Below, in pieces: positions 11,993 to 24,543 of a DNA stretch of 64,000 nucleotides. The DNA lies in contig CM038465.1 of NCBI GenBank assembly GCA_021464415.1, positions 79,394,919-79,458,918 on the forward strand, in the 5' to 3' direction. Source of the stretch: Lonicera japonica (taxonomy: Eukaryota; Streptophyta; Magnoliopsida; Dipsacales; Caprifoliaceae). The translations under genes were made by a program, and so were the position numbers. The notes beneath the pieces are model-generated. The model searched no databases and was not told where the DNA came from. It was given only the letters and a program-made list of their open reading frames with translations. Position 1 is the first letter of the stretch; each line of letters opens with the position of its first letter.

Positions 11993-13734
11993 GTTAAATA
12001 TTCATTGCTTAAACATTTTTCAAAATTAATTTAAATTTCGCATTTATTTTCGTAAATCTTATTCACTCATCTCTAGGGTTAATTTCAGACCTACAAACGT
12101 CACCCTCAAAATGGCTTAAAAATATTTTTTACCCATTTTTTCAACACTACCAAGGTAAATCTTTTCTTAGATTTACGTTTTAATATTAGGCATAATTTAT
12201 TTCTTGGTTACTTGCATAATATTAGTTGTATTTCTTGATTAATTACATGATATTATTAATACTATTATGCTTGTGTTTTATTATTGTAATTAATTGTAAT
12301 TGCTTATATTCGCTATTTGAGTTATATAAAATATCATTATTAATGCTATTATGTTTGCGTTAAAATTTTATAACTTTAAATATGCTTTTATATATTTTGA
12401 ATTTCGTCCCCTTAACTAAATTCCAGAGTTCACCACTAATTTTAGGCAATTTATAAAAATTCTAAAACCTCCCCCCACTTAAACTTTTTACAACCAAAAA
12501 TGGCTCATAAATTTCTATAATTCAATGACTCCTCCATCCTATCTCCCCTCAATGATAATAAGTAAATGAAATTTATGCAACAAAAAGGTTGCATTCTAAA
12601 AATTAGGTAGAAGGGCTTAAACATTGATTTTTACCCCAATGAGTAATATTTTTTTGAATGAAGGGCCTATTTTTAATTGGTAATTTGAATGAACTATTTT
12701 TAATTGGTAATTAGTTAAACTATTTTGTTTTATATTTTAAATGAATGTATTTGAATTTTTACATTTAATTAAACCAAAAATGGTATTACCTAAATTCTTT
12801 TTATGAAATCACAAAAAAAATGCAAAGTTCATATTATAATTCAATGACTCCTCCAGTAAAATATCCTATCTAAAAATATCCCCTCAATGATAATAAGTAA
12901 ATGAAGCATTAATTCAGTGCAACAATAAAATAAAAAAACTTAATTCCTTGGGTTGAAAATCTTTCTCAGCATTTTTTTTAATTTTATGTGTTCGTGCGTG
13001 CCTTCTTGTCAGCAACCTGGAAGTAGATTGTTTTACCTAATTTATACGGATCATTTATAAAACTATTAAAAAAAAATGAAAAATCTCATCTCTAAATGAT
13101 ATAGTTCCACTTATATTTTTTCTTTCAGATTTTTCAAAATTTCTTAACAGTTTCATTTTCTGACTTTTCTTTTTGGGATTTTTCAAGAGTTTGACAACCA
13201 CATACATATGAATCAAATCTCGGCATCGACAGATTATAAAATTGTTACTTCAAGATTTCTCAATTTAATAATCACATTATTTTTACAGAACATAATCAAA
13301 ATACTAGAACTTATAATAAAAATAAAAAATGAATTATACTCTAACCATTGAATAGATTGAAATTAATATTTATTTAAACAATACTAAAGTTGAGACTTTT
13401 TTGAGGAGGAGGGAGCGTCTAATTTGTATGAAAAGGTAATACGATGTAGTTGTGTGGCTTAATTAGTGGCGGAAGTGTTTGGTTTAAAGGTGTTAGTTTA
13501 CGTTGTTCCACAGACTAAGGTTGAGGAGCTTCTAGAATTAGACAGAGAATTGAAGTGTAATTTTGTTTAGTTTATTAAGTTGACCTCAACACACACACAT
13601 ATATATATATATATGCTTTTTTTTTTCTTCTATTTTATATGGCGTTTGAATTAACTTTTACGTATTTCGACTAATCTTTTCTTACGGTTTGTGACTGTTG
13701 TTAGCCAATTATTATTTTGACAACTCCAAGAATT
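11993..13734. other. Intergenic with local direct repeats
   Basis: AT-rich. A block beginning TATAATTCAATGACTCCTCC at about 12517 recurs at about 12836, each followed by CCCCTCAATGATAATAAGTA, so about 80 bp is duplicated at 320-bp spacing. No gene seen. Confidence 0.55.
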
Positions 13735-13870
13735 AACGTGAGTAGCAAACTCGGTTAACATCAAGACTATCCTAATAAAAGTCTTAAGAGATCGACTTAT
13801 ATACATTGCCCTGGCTAGGGTTCGAGTCCACTGCCTTGGACCAGCTTATATAACTATAAAAAAGCTACTA
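13735..13870 (+). repeat. tRNA-derived SINE (decayed)
   Basis: Box-A-like TAGCAAACTCGG at 13743-13754 and a near-consensus box B GGTTCGAGTCC at 13819-13829. The A-to-B distance and lack of a foldable tRNA body favour an old SINE over a tRNA gene. Ends are approximate. Confidence 0.45.
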
Positions 13871-14192
13871 GGTATTATTAAGTATGGTCCCATGCATATC
13901 CTTCAATAGGAGTATCTTGTACGGAGTATAATTTTGTGGCATCTTCCCTAGTAACTTCATCCATCCACGTGTTTTACATTTTTCCCTTTTTATGTGTTTG
14001 TACTCGGTATTAATAAAGACGTACATGTCACGAATTTGACACTTTTTATGCTTTTATGTTTACCATAAAAAACGTTTGAGATTATACTAGTAATTAATAT
14101 TAATCATAGACACGTAGTGCCATGCATGCTTGGATAACCGCTATCTTTCCTAATAATTATTACAGATCAGATGCTTAAACTTATGTAAATTC

Positions 14193-14230
<38 letters not shown>

Positions 14231-14380
14231 TTAATTAATACAACACAATGAACTAATGGTTAGATCTTAGTTTTGCTACAAAGCATGAAGCAGTTCATAG
14301 TTTATTGTTCTACAAACATCTAACTAGCTAGTAAACTACCTTTTATTCTACCACTCCTAATCTTATTTTCGGCTGTTGGA
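13871..14380. other. 3' flank of the MYB gene, with (GA)n microsatellite
   Basis: Sequence downstream of the minus-strand MYB stop codon. It carries a (GA)n run of about 30 bp at 14199-14227. A polyadenylation site is expected here but no single signal stands out. Confidence 0.5.
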
Positions 14381-17300
14381 TCAAAAGACAGGCAAATCCG
14401 ACTGCGAAGAGTTCACCACATACAGTATGCTGTTCCAATAATGCTTGCTCTCTTCAAAATTGCCGACAACATTATCCAACGTCCCCCTAGTGTTGGACGA
14501 ATTGTCTACAAGAAGATCACTGAATCCTTCTGTGAAGCATGTAGTAATAGCAGCATCCCCCGTTCCATGAAACTCCACAGAGTAATTATTTGATTCTCCT
14601 AAGCATTTCCACTCATTTTCGACCACTTGTTTCGTCGTCCCACCTAAGGATGGGCCAAAGTTTTTGTCGTTGTTGATGGCCGCCACGTCACCAAATCCAA
14701 CTGAGGTGGGGATAAGGAGCATGTTGTCCGAGAAGCTCAAAGTCGAAGTGGGAGACTCGAGGCTCCGCTCGGGCCAAGCCCCCCGTTGCCATGCTTTTAG
14801 TACATCAAGGCATCCTGGGGTAATTAAGGGAGGCTTGTTGAGGAGCTGAGCTGCGAGGGATGAGCTAAGATGGGGTTGGAAGTTAGGGTTAGTGGAGGTG
14901 GGCTGCGTTATCATCATGAGCTTGGAGTTGGAGTCGCGGCCGAGTCTAGCTTCCGCTTCAAGGCGAGCGCTCTCCCACTGAGCCATGTGGCAAAGGTTGG
15001 CCGTGTCCTTGGATGGTGCACCGTTGGTTTTGGGCTTGTGAGTCATGGGATCAATGCCCATCATGGTTAATCTCTTCTTGAGGTGCGTGTTCCAGTGGTT
15101 CTTGATTTCATTATCTGTTCTCTTGGGCAAGTGAGTTGCTATGGCTGACCATCTAAACCAAATTAACAAGCGGTTAATTTTAAGGGCCTTTTTGTTTTTA
15201 ATCCAGAGAATTTAAATTGTTTTGCTTTTAACCCAATACATTTGAGAAATTAGTAATTAGCCCAAATGAATGGATAATTACTAAATATATATTTTATAAA
15301 TTATTTTATTAGTTTTTTTTTATTTTATAGTTTTCCCATCTTATCCTTTTTTTTAACTTGTCAAATTTAAATTTTATTATTCACCTAAAATTATATTTAG
15401 TTGTTACTAGAATATATATCTTATAGGGATTTATATGCTTTTAAATTCAAATCTTCAAATTTTCAAATTTAAAATTCGTAAATGTAAGTACAAGTGATAA
15501 CTTTGCCATAGGATAAATATATATTAGAAAAATTAAGAAGTTGACTTACAATAAATATAAAATATCAAAAATTTAACTTTGAGGATCTACAAGACATATT
15601 AAACGTAAATATTATAAACAATATACTAAAAAATACAATCATATTAAAAAAGAGATCACACAAGCAAAACTAAAAATATAGCCATATTAAAAATATCAAA
15701 TATTAAAACTTGGGACATCTAGAAGATATCTTAATAGTAAATATTACATATAGATAAAAATAAAAAAGCATAAATATTACATATAAGTACAACTAAAAAC
15801 ACAATCATACTAAAAAAAATTACACTATTAAAAATAAAAATGCAGTCAAATTAAAAAAGATACTACACAAGTCAAACTTAAAACACAGTCATATTAAAAA
15901 AAATTACACAAGTAAAAATAAAAATATAGTCATATTAAAAAAGAATTTTTACAATTTAAACTAAAAGCACAATTATATTAAAAAGATACTACACAAGTAA
16001 AATTAAATAGAGTCATATTAAATATATCAAGATCAAGAATGTTAAATATGAAGAAATGTAAAGAGAGAGAGAGAGAGGTTCAAAAGAGTAGGAAGAAAGA
16101 ATTTACTGACCATATAATGAATGTTCCAACAATTATTATTCAACGCCCAATAGAACATTACCGATGGTCACTGAATCATATATTGCATGATCGCAACAAC
16201 ACAAAAATCTACAATGAAATTTTTGTATATCTCATATTTCGCCACGGATACTAGACTTTGACGATGCTAATTGATACCATAAATATATAATTTTTTAATG
16301 CGGTGTTTCTCTTCGTAACAGAGGATTTGCACCACCAAAATTATGAGGTCAATCTTTAAATCCTCCATAAATAAACAAATAACAGTCTGTAGAGAGAAAT
16401 AACCTTTAATTCATTTTGCATTGTGTATTATTTAATTAATTTAAAAAAGAATCTTGAGATATATATATGCATTTGTTATAAACATTTATTATTAGTTGTA
16501 TTAGATGGATGATAAATACTATAGAAGTAATAAATATCTTCTATTAATTATATTATATATTATCTAAGAATAAAGGAGATAACAACCTTATCATTTAATA
16601 AGGATAATTTAATCAAATTAATTTTTAAAAAGCAAGAATATTGGAAAATAAAATTATTTCTGAATTTTGGCTAAAATAAATTCAATTGGGTTAAATCCTA
16701 AATATTGGGCCGTTCACTAATTTATTAAATGTAATGGGTTTGAGTAAATAAACCCTTAAAATTTTGGGGCAAATCCTAATTTGCTATAATTTTAATTGCA
16801 AGAATAAGAAACAGGAATATATAACAAACTATACATAATCATTATGCACGTGAGAATTGTAAGATGTGGTACTGTGCGTACTAGTGTACTAGTAATTCAG
16901 TTCTCATTAAATAGGGTATCAGTAGGTAAATAGTACATAGGTTCAAAACTCAAAAGGTTAGTTTCTAGTGAAAAGGGGTCATTCTTGTTTTGTTAAGTGG
17001 TAATATCTTCCTGCAATGGCAACGCTAAGAGGTAGCAGAAGTGGCGGTATTTGTGGTCTATATTGTCAATTGTTTCTCGGAATCTTGCGTGGCCAGCAAA
17101 AACTTATATTAAGACATTGGTTTTCTCGGCGCTACACCCATTCTAAAGATTGAGACTCATTTATAGGATGATCGGGTCTTGCGTGTTTTTACCGTTGGGG
17201 ATAATAACACTTTTTGCAGGACCTGATCCATCCCATTTCTTAATCAATACATCAAATCTTTTTATGGTCAGAGTTTACTTAGTTGTGAATATTGATCGAT

Positions 17301-18237
17301 TACATAAAAGATGATGTTTCCTGAAGGATTAACATTTGAAATTAATTAAGTTAGGGGACCATCAATTAAACTACAAGCTAGGTTGTTTCCCTTTTTGTAT
17401 ACAAAGACGACATAAAGATGTTGGCAAAGACACAAAACATGAACACAACAAAACGAAAGCCTAGAAGAAAATGTTTCATCATAAACAAATTTGCTTTAAT
17501 TTATTAAAAGTGAGAATTTTGGTCTCCTTAAAAGTAGAAAGAGAGGTTTTGTTTTATTTATAATCTCGATCACTTTGAGGTTTTGTTTTCTAATCTTGAT
17601 CACTTTGTCTCAAATTAGGAGTTCTTCCTTAATGACATCAAATGGGATCTTGCGGGGATGGGGAGCATACAACATAAAGTGTAAGAAATGGGGGCCATTT
17701 TGATCACCTGTTGCCAAGGAGAGCATGGAGTTGAATAATGGTCTGTTGTTCTTGCAAACTGAATTTTCCTCTCTTTATATCAGGTCTTAGATAATTTGTC
17801 CACCTCAATCTACAACTCTTACCACATCTCCGGAGTCCTACAAACAACATTTAAATTCCATCAAAACAAAAGTTTATTTCACAATATATATATGTATATT
17901 TACCAAAACATGCAATATATATATATATATTCTTTACTGTTAAGCTCCCTCTCCCAAAATATTAACGTTCAACCTGGCCTGTACTCGAACGTGGAGAGGA
18001 AACAATAACAAACAAATTCAATAATATGAGAGAGAAATAGTCGCACGTGACGTGATGAGAGAGAGAGACACAGACGTGTATATATATATTTGGTCTATAC
18101 GTACCAGCTTTAGCAGGCAAGGAACGCCAGCTTCCATGGCCATTTTGAAGAATGTAAGTCAGTAGCTTTTGGTCTTCTTCCTGAGTCCATGGCCCTTTCT
18201 TCAATCCCTCATTATCTGCACCACCACTCTTTCCCAT
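14381..18237 (-). CDS. R2R3-MYB transcription factor, MIXTA-like (subgroup 9)
   Basis: Nuclear DNA-binding protein. MIXTA-like MYBs promote conical-cell and trichome outgrowth and cuticle formation in epidermis. Exons (minus): 18237-18105, 17837-17708 (130 bp, the usual MYB exon-2 size) and 15152-14381, giving 344 residues; phases 1 and 2 join exactly. R2 (about 12-62) shows [15 protein letters not shown] and [12 protein letters not shown]3 (about 65-113) shows [19 protein letters not shown] and [18 protein letters not shown]. The block [16 protein letters not shown] (143-158) is the subgroup-9 signature. I chose the second ATG because it puts 11 residues before LKKGPW as in the family; an in-frame ATG at 18258 would add 7. 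The N-terminus reads [11 protein letters not shown] and lacks the usual paired cysteines. Intron 2 is long (2555 bp). Confidence 0.88.
15600..16025. repeat. Degenerate AT-rich tandem repeat in MYB intron 2
   Basis: Loosely repeated units of about 40-60 bp built around ACACAAGTAAAACTAAAA and CATATTAAAAAAGA fill this part of intron 2. Copies differ by substitutions and small indels, so it is an old minisatellite or the decayed core of an inserted element. No coding signal lies in the rest of the intron. Confidence 0.55.
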
Positions 18238-18340
18238 TTTCCAACACCAACCGGCCACTTAATTCGATCACTTACCTAAATCAAAAACCCTCTTGAGCTC
18301 TTGGATCGCTGGCTGTAGGGATCAGAAAAGATGTATAGTG

Positions 18341-18350
18341 CAATATATAG
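18341..18350 (-). promoter_or_regulatory. Possible TATA box of the MYB gene
   Basis: On the minus strand CTATATATTG lies about 100 bp upstream of the chosen start codon, allowing a 5' leader of some 70-80 nt. Based on position and composition only. Confidence 0.35.
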
Positions 18351-18359
18351 TGGGGAGCA

Positions 18360-18796
18360 AATTTTATTAATACATGAGCAGAGTGTACCAAAACAATTTA
18401 ATGAGAAAAGTTAGTGTACATGGGAAATTAAATATTGGTACCCATTGGAATCTATAAAACTAAATTCATTTCAACTATAGAATCACCTATAAAAAAAATG
18501 GGAATTATGTTAAAAATTATTGTAACAATATTTAACTAGAGGTATTATTTTGGTAAATCGGTTGTAAATGACCTTTACTAAACCAAAATTGAAATAAGAA
18601 GTTCAATACTAGTTTACCAATCATTATTTGAAATTAAATTCCAATACCAAACCACTTAATTAGTTTATTAGCCTATTCGGTAAATTTTAGTTTTTGGTAT
18701 TTTTAATTTCTGTAAAAGGTAATATTAGTATAAAATTTCATGAATAATTTTGGTTAATTCCGATTTTCAAAAATCGAAAGAATTTTAGATCGGAAA
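18360..18796. other. Intergenic upstream of the MYB gene
   Basis: AT-rich; probably part of the MYB promoter region. No specific element recognised. Confidence 0.4.
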
Positions 18797-18799
18797 CTA

Positions 18800-19241
18800 T
18801 AGTTCGTTTGGATTGAAGGGGAAGGATAGAAAGGAAATAGTTAATTAGGAAGGGAAGGAATGGAATAGAATGGAAAGGAATGGGTTTAATTTTATTGTTG
18901 TTTAGATAGTTAATGATGGAAAAGAACGGAATGAAAATAAATTTTGTTTGGATAGAAAAAAGAAAAGAAAGGAAAGAAATGTGATTTAATATTATTATTA
19001 ACAAATTATGGTTAAATCTGGAAAAACGTGAAAAAATCATTAATTTTTTTTTTCCTTTTCCTCCCAATCTTTCCAATATTGGAAGGAAACAAAATAAAGG
19101 AATAGAAGGGATTGGCATTTCTTCTCAATCCCCCCGTTTTCTTTCCCCTCCCTCCTATAAATCTATCCAAACGAGTAAAATGCAATTCTTCCTCCTCTTT
19201 TTCTTTCCTTTCTTTCCCATTCACTCGATCCAAACGGACTA
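18800..19241. mobile_element. MITE with TAGTYCGTTTGGATYGA ends
   Basis: Left end TAGTTCGTTTGGATTGA and right end TCGATCCAAACGGACTA are inverted copies with two mismatches, flanked on both sides by CTA (18797-18799, 19242-19244). The interior is strongly strand-biased: purine-rich GGAAGG on the left mirrored by pyrimidine-rich TTCCTTTCC on the right. Size 442 bp, no transposase. A 3-bp duplication fits Harbinger or CACTA types; family not fixed. Confidence 0.7.
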
Positions 19242-19244
19242 CTA

Positions 19245-19900
19245 GTGTTTTAGCCTGAAAGTTGTATAGAGTTAAAGCAATCAAGAACACTCAATAGTAT
19301 TAAAATAAAAAATTATCTAAAAAGTAAGATTTGATAAGTACTAAAATCCATGGTACTTGTGGTGTTAGATATATTCTACATTCTTTGTATACAATTATTT
19401 TTGGTATTTTTTGTTTTATAGGGATCATACCAAAACCAAACCAAACCAAACCAATTTTTTTTTCATTACTTCAATACATGATACCAAAACTATTTTTCTT
19501 CAATTCGGATTAATTTGTTTGGTTTCGCTAAAAATCATATCAGATGACACGCCTATGTATTTAATAGATGTTATCTCATTGTTTATTTCAAAGTTTACAC
19601 AAGAGTCTAGTTACAAGTAGTCCATTGAAGACTTTTTTTTTTCAAATTATGTGGTGTGACACATAAAATTTAGACATTCATTAATTTTTACAAAAATATC
19701 GGAAATGTTTAAAGGATGCAATATGATGTGTAATATGTTTGTGTTTAGACAACCAATTAGAAGTATTCTAAGATCAAATTAGATTTTTGCGCTTATTTTT
19801 TGTTATAAGATTTAATACATGAACTACATTTTAAAAAAAATGAAACGAATGGAGTAAAATAAACATTGTAGTATTCTCTTGTTCATTTCCCCTACCCAAA
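19245..19900. other. Intergenic, no feature recognised
   Basis: AT-rich, short repeats of CCAAACCAAA at about 19436-19455. No gene or element boundary supported. Confidence 0.45.
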
Positions 19901-19909
19901 AGTAAATGA

Positions 19910-20600
19910 TTAAGGCTTGTCTGGGAGCATAAAACTGGTACCACCACTTGGGCCGAACATCTCAAGGCCAGCCCAGCGTTTATGGACTAAGTTAACAAGA
20001 ATAAAGAGTATGGGACGCTCAGGCGAGTAAAGCTTTCCAGCCGAGTAAAATCACAAGGATCAAGAATGTAGAGATGCCGATATGGGTGTTTCATCCAATA
20101 AGAAGAAGACACATGTACTAAGAGAGCACAATCAACACCCGCTGTCGAAATGGGCGTTCAAACGAATGATAGTGTGATATATATAAAGTGTAGAAGTTAA
20201 TTATGGATAAAGTGCATCATACACATAGAAAGAGCTAGTTTGATAAACAAGTTATAGCATTTATAGTCATTTTACAGTTAACCTAATGAGTATCTGTACC
20301 CTACTTCTATACGTATAAATAAAGGGGGATAGCTCACTTAGAAAGGACTTCAACTCTTACACGATAAAACTACCAACTTCATCTTTAAAAGGAAAAACCC
20401 ACTATATTCATTCAAATTAAGCTATTAGAGCTTAGTAGATAACACCGTCACACATTAAGGGATGACATATTGCCAGATTGAGAATAACAACTACCGGAGG
20501 AACTTACCCCACAAAAAAAAATCTTATTCTTTATTACTGCAAATTCATTATCCATCTTAATTAGTACAACCGGATTTGATTACTTTCTTACCAAATTGGG
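19910..20600 (+). repeat. Possible Gypsy-type LTR remnant
   Basis: It has a TATAAATAAAGG core-promoter-like sequence at about 20314, then a leader-like tract with a CTACCGGAGGAACTTACCCC block (about 20490), a word I associate with U5 of TAT/Ogre-like LTRs. No second LTR or internal domain is visible. Ends are guesses. Confidence 0.35.
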
Positions 20601-21392
20601 CCGGTTTTGTCTTTGTTGGGCCCGGTCAGATTTTTACCACCCACACCTTGCTTGGTTAGAGTTTTGGGAAAGAAATTGAAATCCTATATTCCAATAAACC
20701 TTCTTCCTAGTAATTCAAAATTCATTTCCATTGCTTGGTGAAGAAACAAAAATTATAGGGATCATATTGCCTAAGTTGATTTTAGGGTTTTTATCAAAAA
20801 TAATTTGAAATTTGATAAGCGAAATTAAAATTCTAGGTCTAATCGAATTTTTGTACTGTTGAAACCTATGTCGTGTTGTCTAACATCAAGCAATTACACA
20901 AAAGCAATCTATAACACAAAAAATTTATGAGGTATCCTTACTTGCATAGGATGAATTCTCGGGATTAACCGAGAGTGCTTCACTATGATTAAAACGAAAT
21001 TATGCACTCGATGATTTACAAAAATTGCTTATCCACAATTTACGCAACTATCCCGTCAATCCATTGAACGTATAATCCAATCGTTGATAGCTTGGCATAG
21101 TGGTTTCCGTTTTTCCGACTTACCCATCGCCTCCTTTTATGACTTGATTACAATCCTTTACTCCCGTCTACGATCTTCTTTATTGCGCGTTAGCCACTTT
21201 GCTCACCCCTTCTCCAATCGTAACTGAAGACATTCCCGCAAGATCGTGAACGTTTGGAACCTTAATTCTTAAATTTGAAGAACGGTAGGATCTCTTATAA
21301 AATATAAACAAAACCTAAGTAGTATTTCAAAATTCTCAAAAATTAATTTTAGTATTTGAATATTTTTTGCTTAAAAAAACTCTTTAAAATTA
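20601..21392. other. Intergenic, no feature recognised
   Basis: Includes a moderately GC-richer patch (20930-21260) with no open frame or known motif; possibly an old repeat. Confidence 0.4.
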
Positions 21393-21394
21393 TA

Positions 21395-21647
21395 CTCCCT
21401 CCGTCCCAAATTGCTAGTCCCTCTTTCCTTTTTTGGATCTCCCAAAATAAATGTCCACTTTTCATAAAAGGTAAATGCATACCTATTTTACCCTTTTGTA
21501 CTTTCACTTTTAAAGTAAAAGTTTTAAATAAAATAAAGGGTAAAAAGGGAAAGTCCATGCAAATTAAATTAAAAAGTGTAATGATGATGTTGGATCCTTA
21601 ATAAGTTGGGTTCCCCAAAAGGGACCAGCAATTTGGGACGGAGGGAG
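21395..21647. mobile_element. Stowaway MITE (Tc1/mariner)
   Basis: Textbook Stowaway termini: CTCCCTCCGTCCCAAATTGC on the left and its reverse complement on the right (ending GGGACGGAGGGAG), with TA on both sides (21393-21394, 21648-21649). The inverted match extends about 25 bp. The 253-bp body has no coding content. Confidence 0.95.
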
Positions 21648-21649
21648 TA

Positions 21650-24534
21650 CATTTTTTACCCAATCTAATAATTATATTTATAAAAAAAGTATAAAGTTAA
21701 TTTTTTTTTAAATATGTCGAAAATAAAAAAAATTGCGATAAAAATTGGTCCCTCAAAAAATAGTGCCGAATCGTTCTTAAAAAAGAAAAGTAATTCCACG
21801 AAAAAACCTTGTCAATTCGATCCAAGCTTTAAAAAAAATTGTGTACTTCCTTTTCTTTCACCTTCAGGTTGCCCTGGTAATTGTGGCATGGGGCCCATTC
21901 AAACTAACGTATCAAGGAAAATAAAGAAAGGCACGTGAATTTTCATTAAAAAGTCATGTTTGACTTTTTAAGCCTTTTTCAAACTTTGTATTTTCTTTAT
22001 TTAATTAAAATATATTTTTTTATTTTACTTTATTTCACCATATTAAACTAATTTAAATTTTGATTTGACTTAAATTTTAGAGACAATTTTATAAAATATG
22101 TTAGATATAAAAAAGATAACTTTTCTCAATAGCTTCCATCGATGAAACTTTTCGAATTTTGGAAAAACTTAGTAAAAATATTTTAAAAATAAATTTGACT
22201 TAAAACCTTTTTAATTTTAAATTTAACGCTCAACCACCACTCATATTTTGAATTAAATCAAATTACCAACTTAATTTAGGTCCAAAATTATGTGTGATGC
22301 ATCCGTTAAATTCGACGAATTTTCGTTAATTGTCACATATTCAAATCTTCAATTTGACTCAAATAATTACAACAAAAAAATACTAGTATTGGAATCAAGA
22401 TAACTAAAAATATAAACCTAACACTTGGTTCAAAAAATACTTCAACTTTCCAACCATCCTTAACTATTTCTAATTTCCTTTACTACCCTTCTAATATATC
22501 TCTTCGGATAATCTGTCTAATATATACAATTCTAACCTACAGATCCACCAATATACATGAATCAGAGGCTGTTTGTGAGTTATATACACACAATTTATTA
22601 CACATATAAACAAGATCAATCCATTAAAAAAATCAATTTGAGAAGAAAAAAAAATGAGGGCAATGGATCTGATGAGTATAGTCCGCACGGCAAAGATGTA
22701 TCTCTTTGTTGCATATGTGGTCTCGTCAGCGGTGGGAGAGATGAGGGAGGTGGCCTTGTCGAGGACGGTAGAGATGAGTGTGGTGGCCTTGTTAGTGCCG
22801 GGAGAAAAGAAGCAATGAACTGATGTGAATAAAGGGATATGAATGGAATATTTTTTTTGTTGTAAATTAAAAGGGTATTTTAGTCTTCAAGCATATGTGG
22901 TAAGGATTCATGGAATGAACTCACCTTCTTAAGAGAGAATGAAATACTTAAAAATTGATTCTTAAGAATCTTGTATTCCTTTACCAAGTTTGAACCAAAC
23001 ATTAGAATTTTAAAATTCTTTAAATATTTTAAAACTCCAACTCTCGTAGAATTTGATAAAAATTCCGAGGTGAAATTGTTTCATTTGGTACCTATGTAAC
23101 ATGTATAAAGTAAAAGCCACAACTACAACGGTACGTAAGAGGCAATACACCATCGTAGTTGCCGCGGCCAAACCTCAATTGCTTCTTTAATTTCTCTAAC
23201 TAATTACTTTATTTCATATCGGATTGTATCCTTCAAAATTAATATTTGAATTCATGCCCATCTATTATTTAATCTTCTAGGTACCTCTGCAACTTGTCTA
23301 GGAACAATCACCTTCGTCGGCAATTATGGATCTCAAGTTCAGATGGGACCCACAACATTATTGGGACCACGTGCCAGCACATATTATATTTATTTGTTCA
23401 AAGCCGAAATAATTAATACTAAACTTGCAATAAGCGTAACTTAATAATTACAAAATTAATATATATTTTTTTAAAACTAAGAGCATTTACAATGAATAAT
23501 ATAAATAGGATAAGTAGAGTATATTTATCTTATAAGCTAAAACACGTAATAATTGAGAAAGGTAGAATGAAACACTATTCCATACTATAAGTGTATGATA
23601 AAATTAAATTTGGCCATGTTCGTCATGCTAAATAGTTTAGCAATAGTGGGAGACGAGTGAAAGCTATGTTGACATTTTAGAGTCATATGCGCAAAATGTT
23701 AGCATGCTAACAAATATGCTAATTTAATATGCGGGAGAGTTGAGACGCTAAACTAGTTATCAGACAGTAATAGATTACACAAATGGGATAGCCCTTCTTA
23801 ATCAAACTGTCCCTTAAAAATATTTGAAACTATCCGTAATGGGGTTTGAGTGTGCATCACTATTGCTCTCGATCTCTTCTTCCAAAATTTGCTTTTGCTT
23901 TAGTTCCGGCATAGATCTAAAACCATCATGCCACCATCAAACTCTTTTTAAAAAACTTGCTTAATTTCGTTTTTGATGTAGCACAGGAGCAGGCGAGGAA
24001 GACGAAGAACACTATCTTTAATCGTGTCTTCTTGAATTCACAAGAACGAAACGAAAATTCATATAAATTTCCTTGAACAAAGAAATTTCTCACAAAATTT
24101 TTATTAATTCATAATTGGTTGGTTACATTGATATGATATAATCACTTATTTATAATTTAAATCCCTAAACCTACCTCAAATAAAAAATCCTTCAAATGAG
24201 GAAATTGAATTATTATAATCTAATTGCTATATTTAAAACCTACCAAAACAAATATTTAAATTCAAAATTCAAAATTCCAAAAAAACTATAAATAAGGAAA
24301 CTATTTATCCTAATTAATAAAATAAAAATGCAATAAAATAATAATATGGTCTTTATTTTTATTGCATCACATCAGTTGCCATACTTGCGTCAATATCCCT
24401 TAAAGAATTATTTAATTGCCCCATCAAACTACACTTGATAGAGTTAAAATCCTGTGCATTTATATAAAGAATAAACTATCATATTATAAGAGTTAGAGCT
24501 CATCAGTAAATATCTATAGTCATGAGACAAATAT
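21650..24534. other. Intergenic, no gene recognised
   Basis: Nearly 2.9 kb of AT-rich sequence. The frame at 22557-22823 encodes a Gly/Asp-rich tail from a short imperfect repeat (GGTCTCGTCAGC / GGTGGCCTTGT words near 22720-22800) and looks like chance. No structural RNA or bounded element supported. Confidence 0.5.
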
Positions 24535-24543
24535 TTTCATGAA

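Noticed and set aside
13743..13829. tRNA gene from box A/box B match
   Set aside because: No cloverleaf or anticodon arm can be drawn between the boxes and no pol III terminator follows; a SINE explains it. The same holds for 371-515, 43265-43360 and 63085-63325.
15153..17707. The MYB gene as a pseudogene lacking exon 2
   Set aside because: A 130-bp exon encoding [20 protein letters not shown] and the first half of R3 was found at 17708-17837 with correct splice sites and phase.
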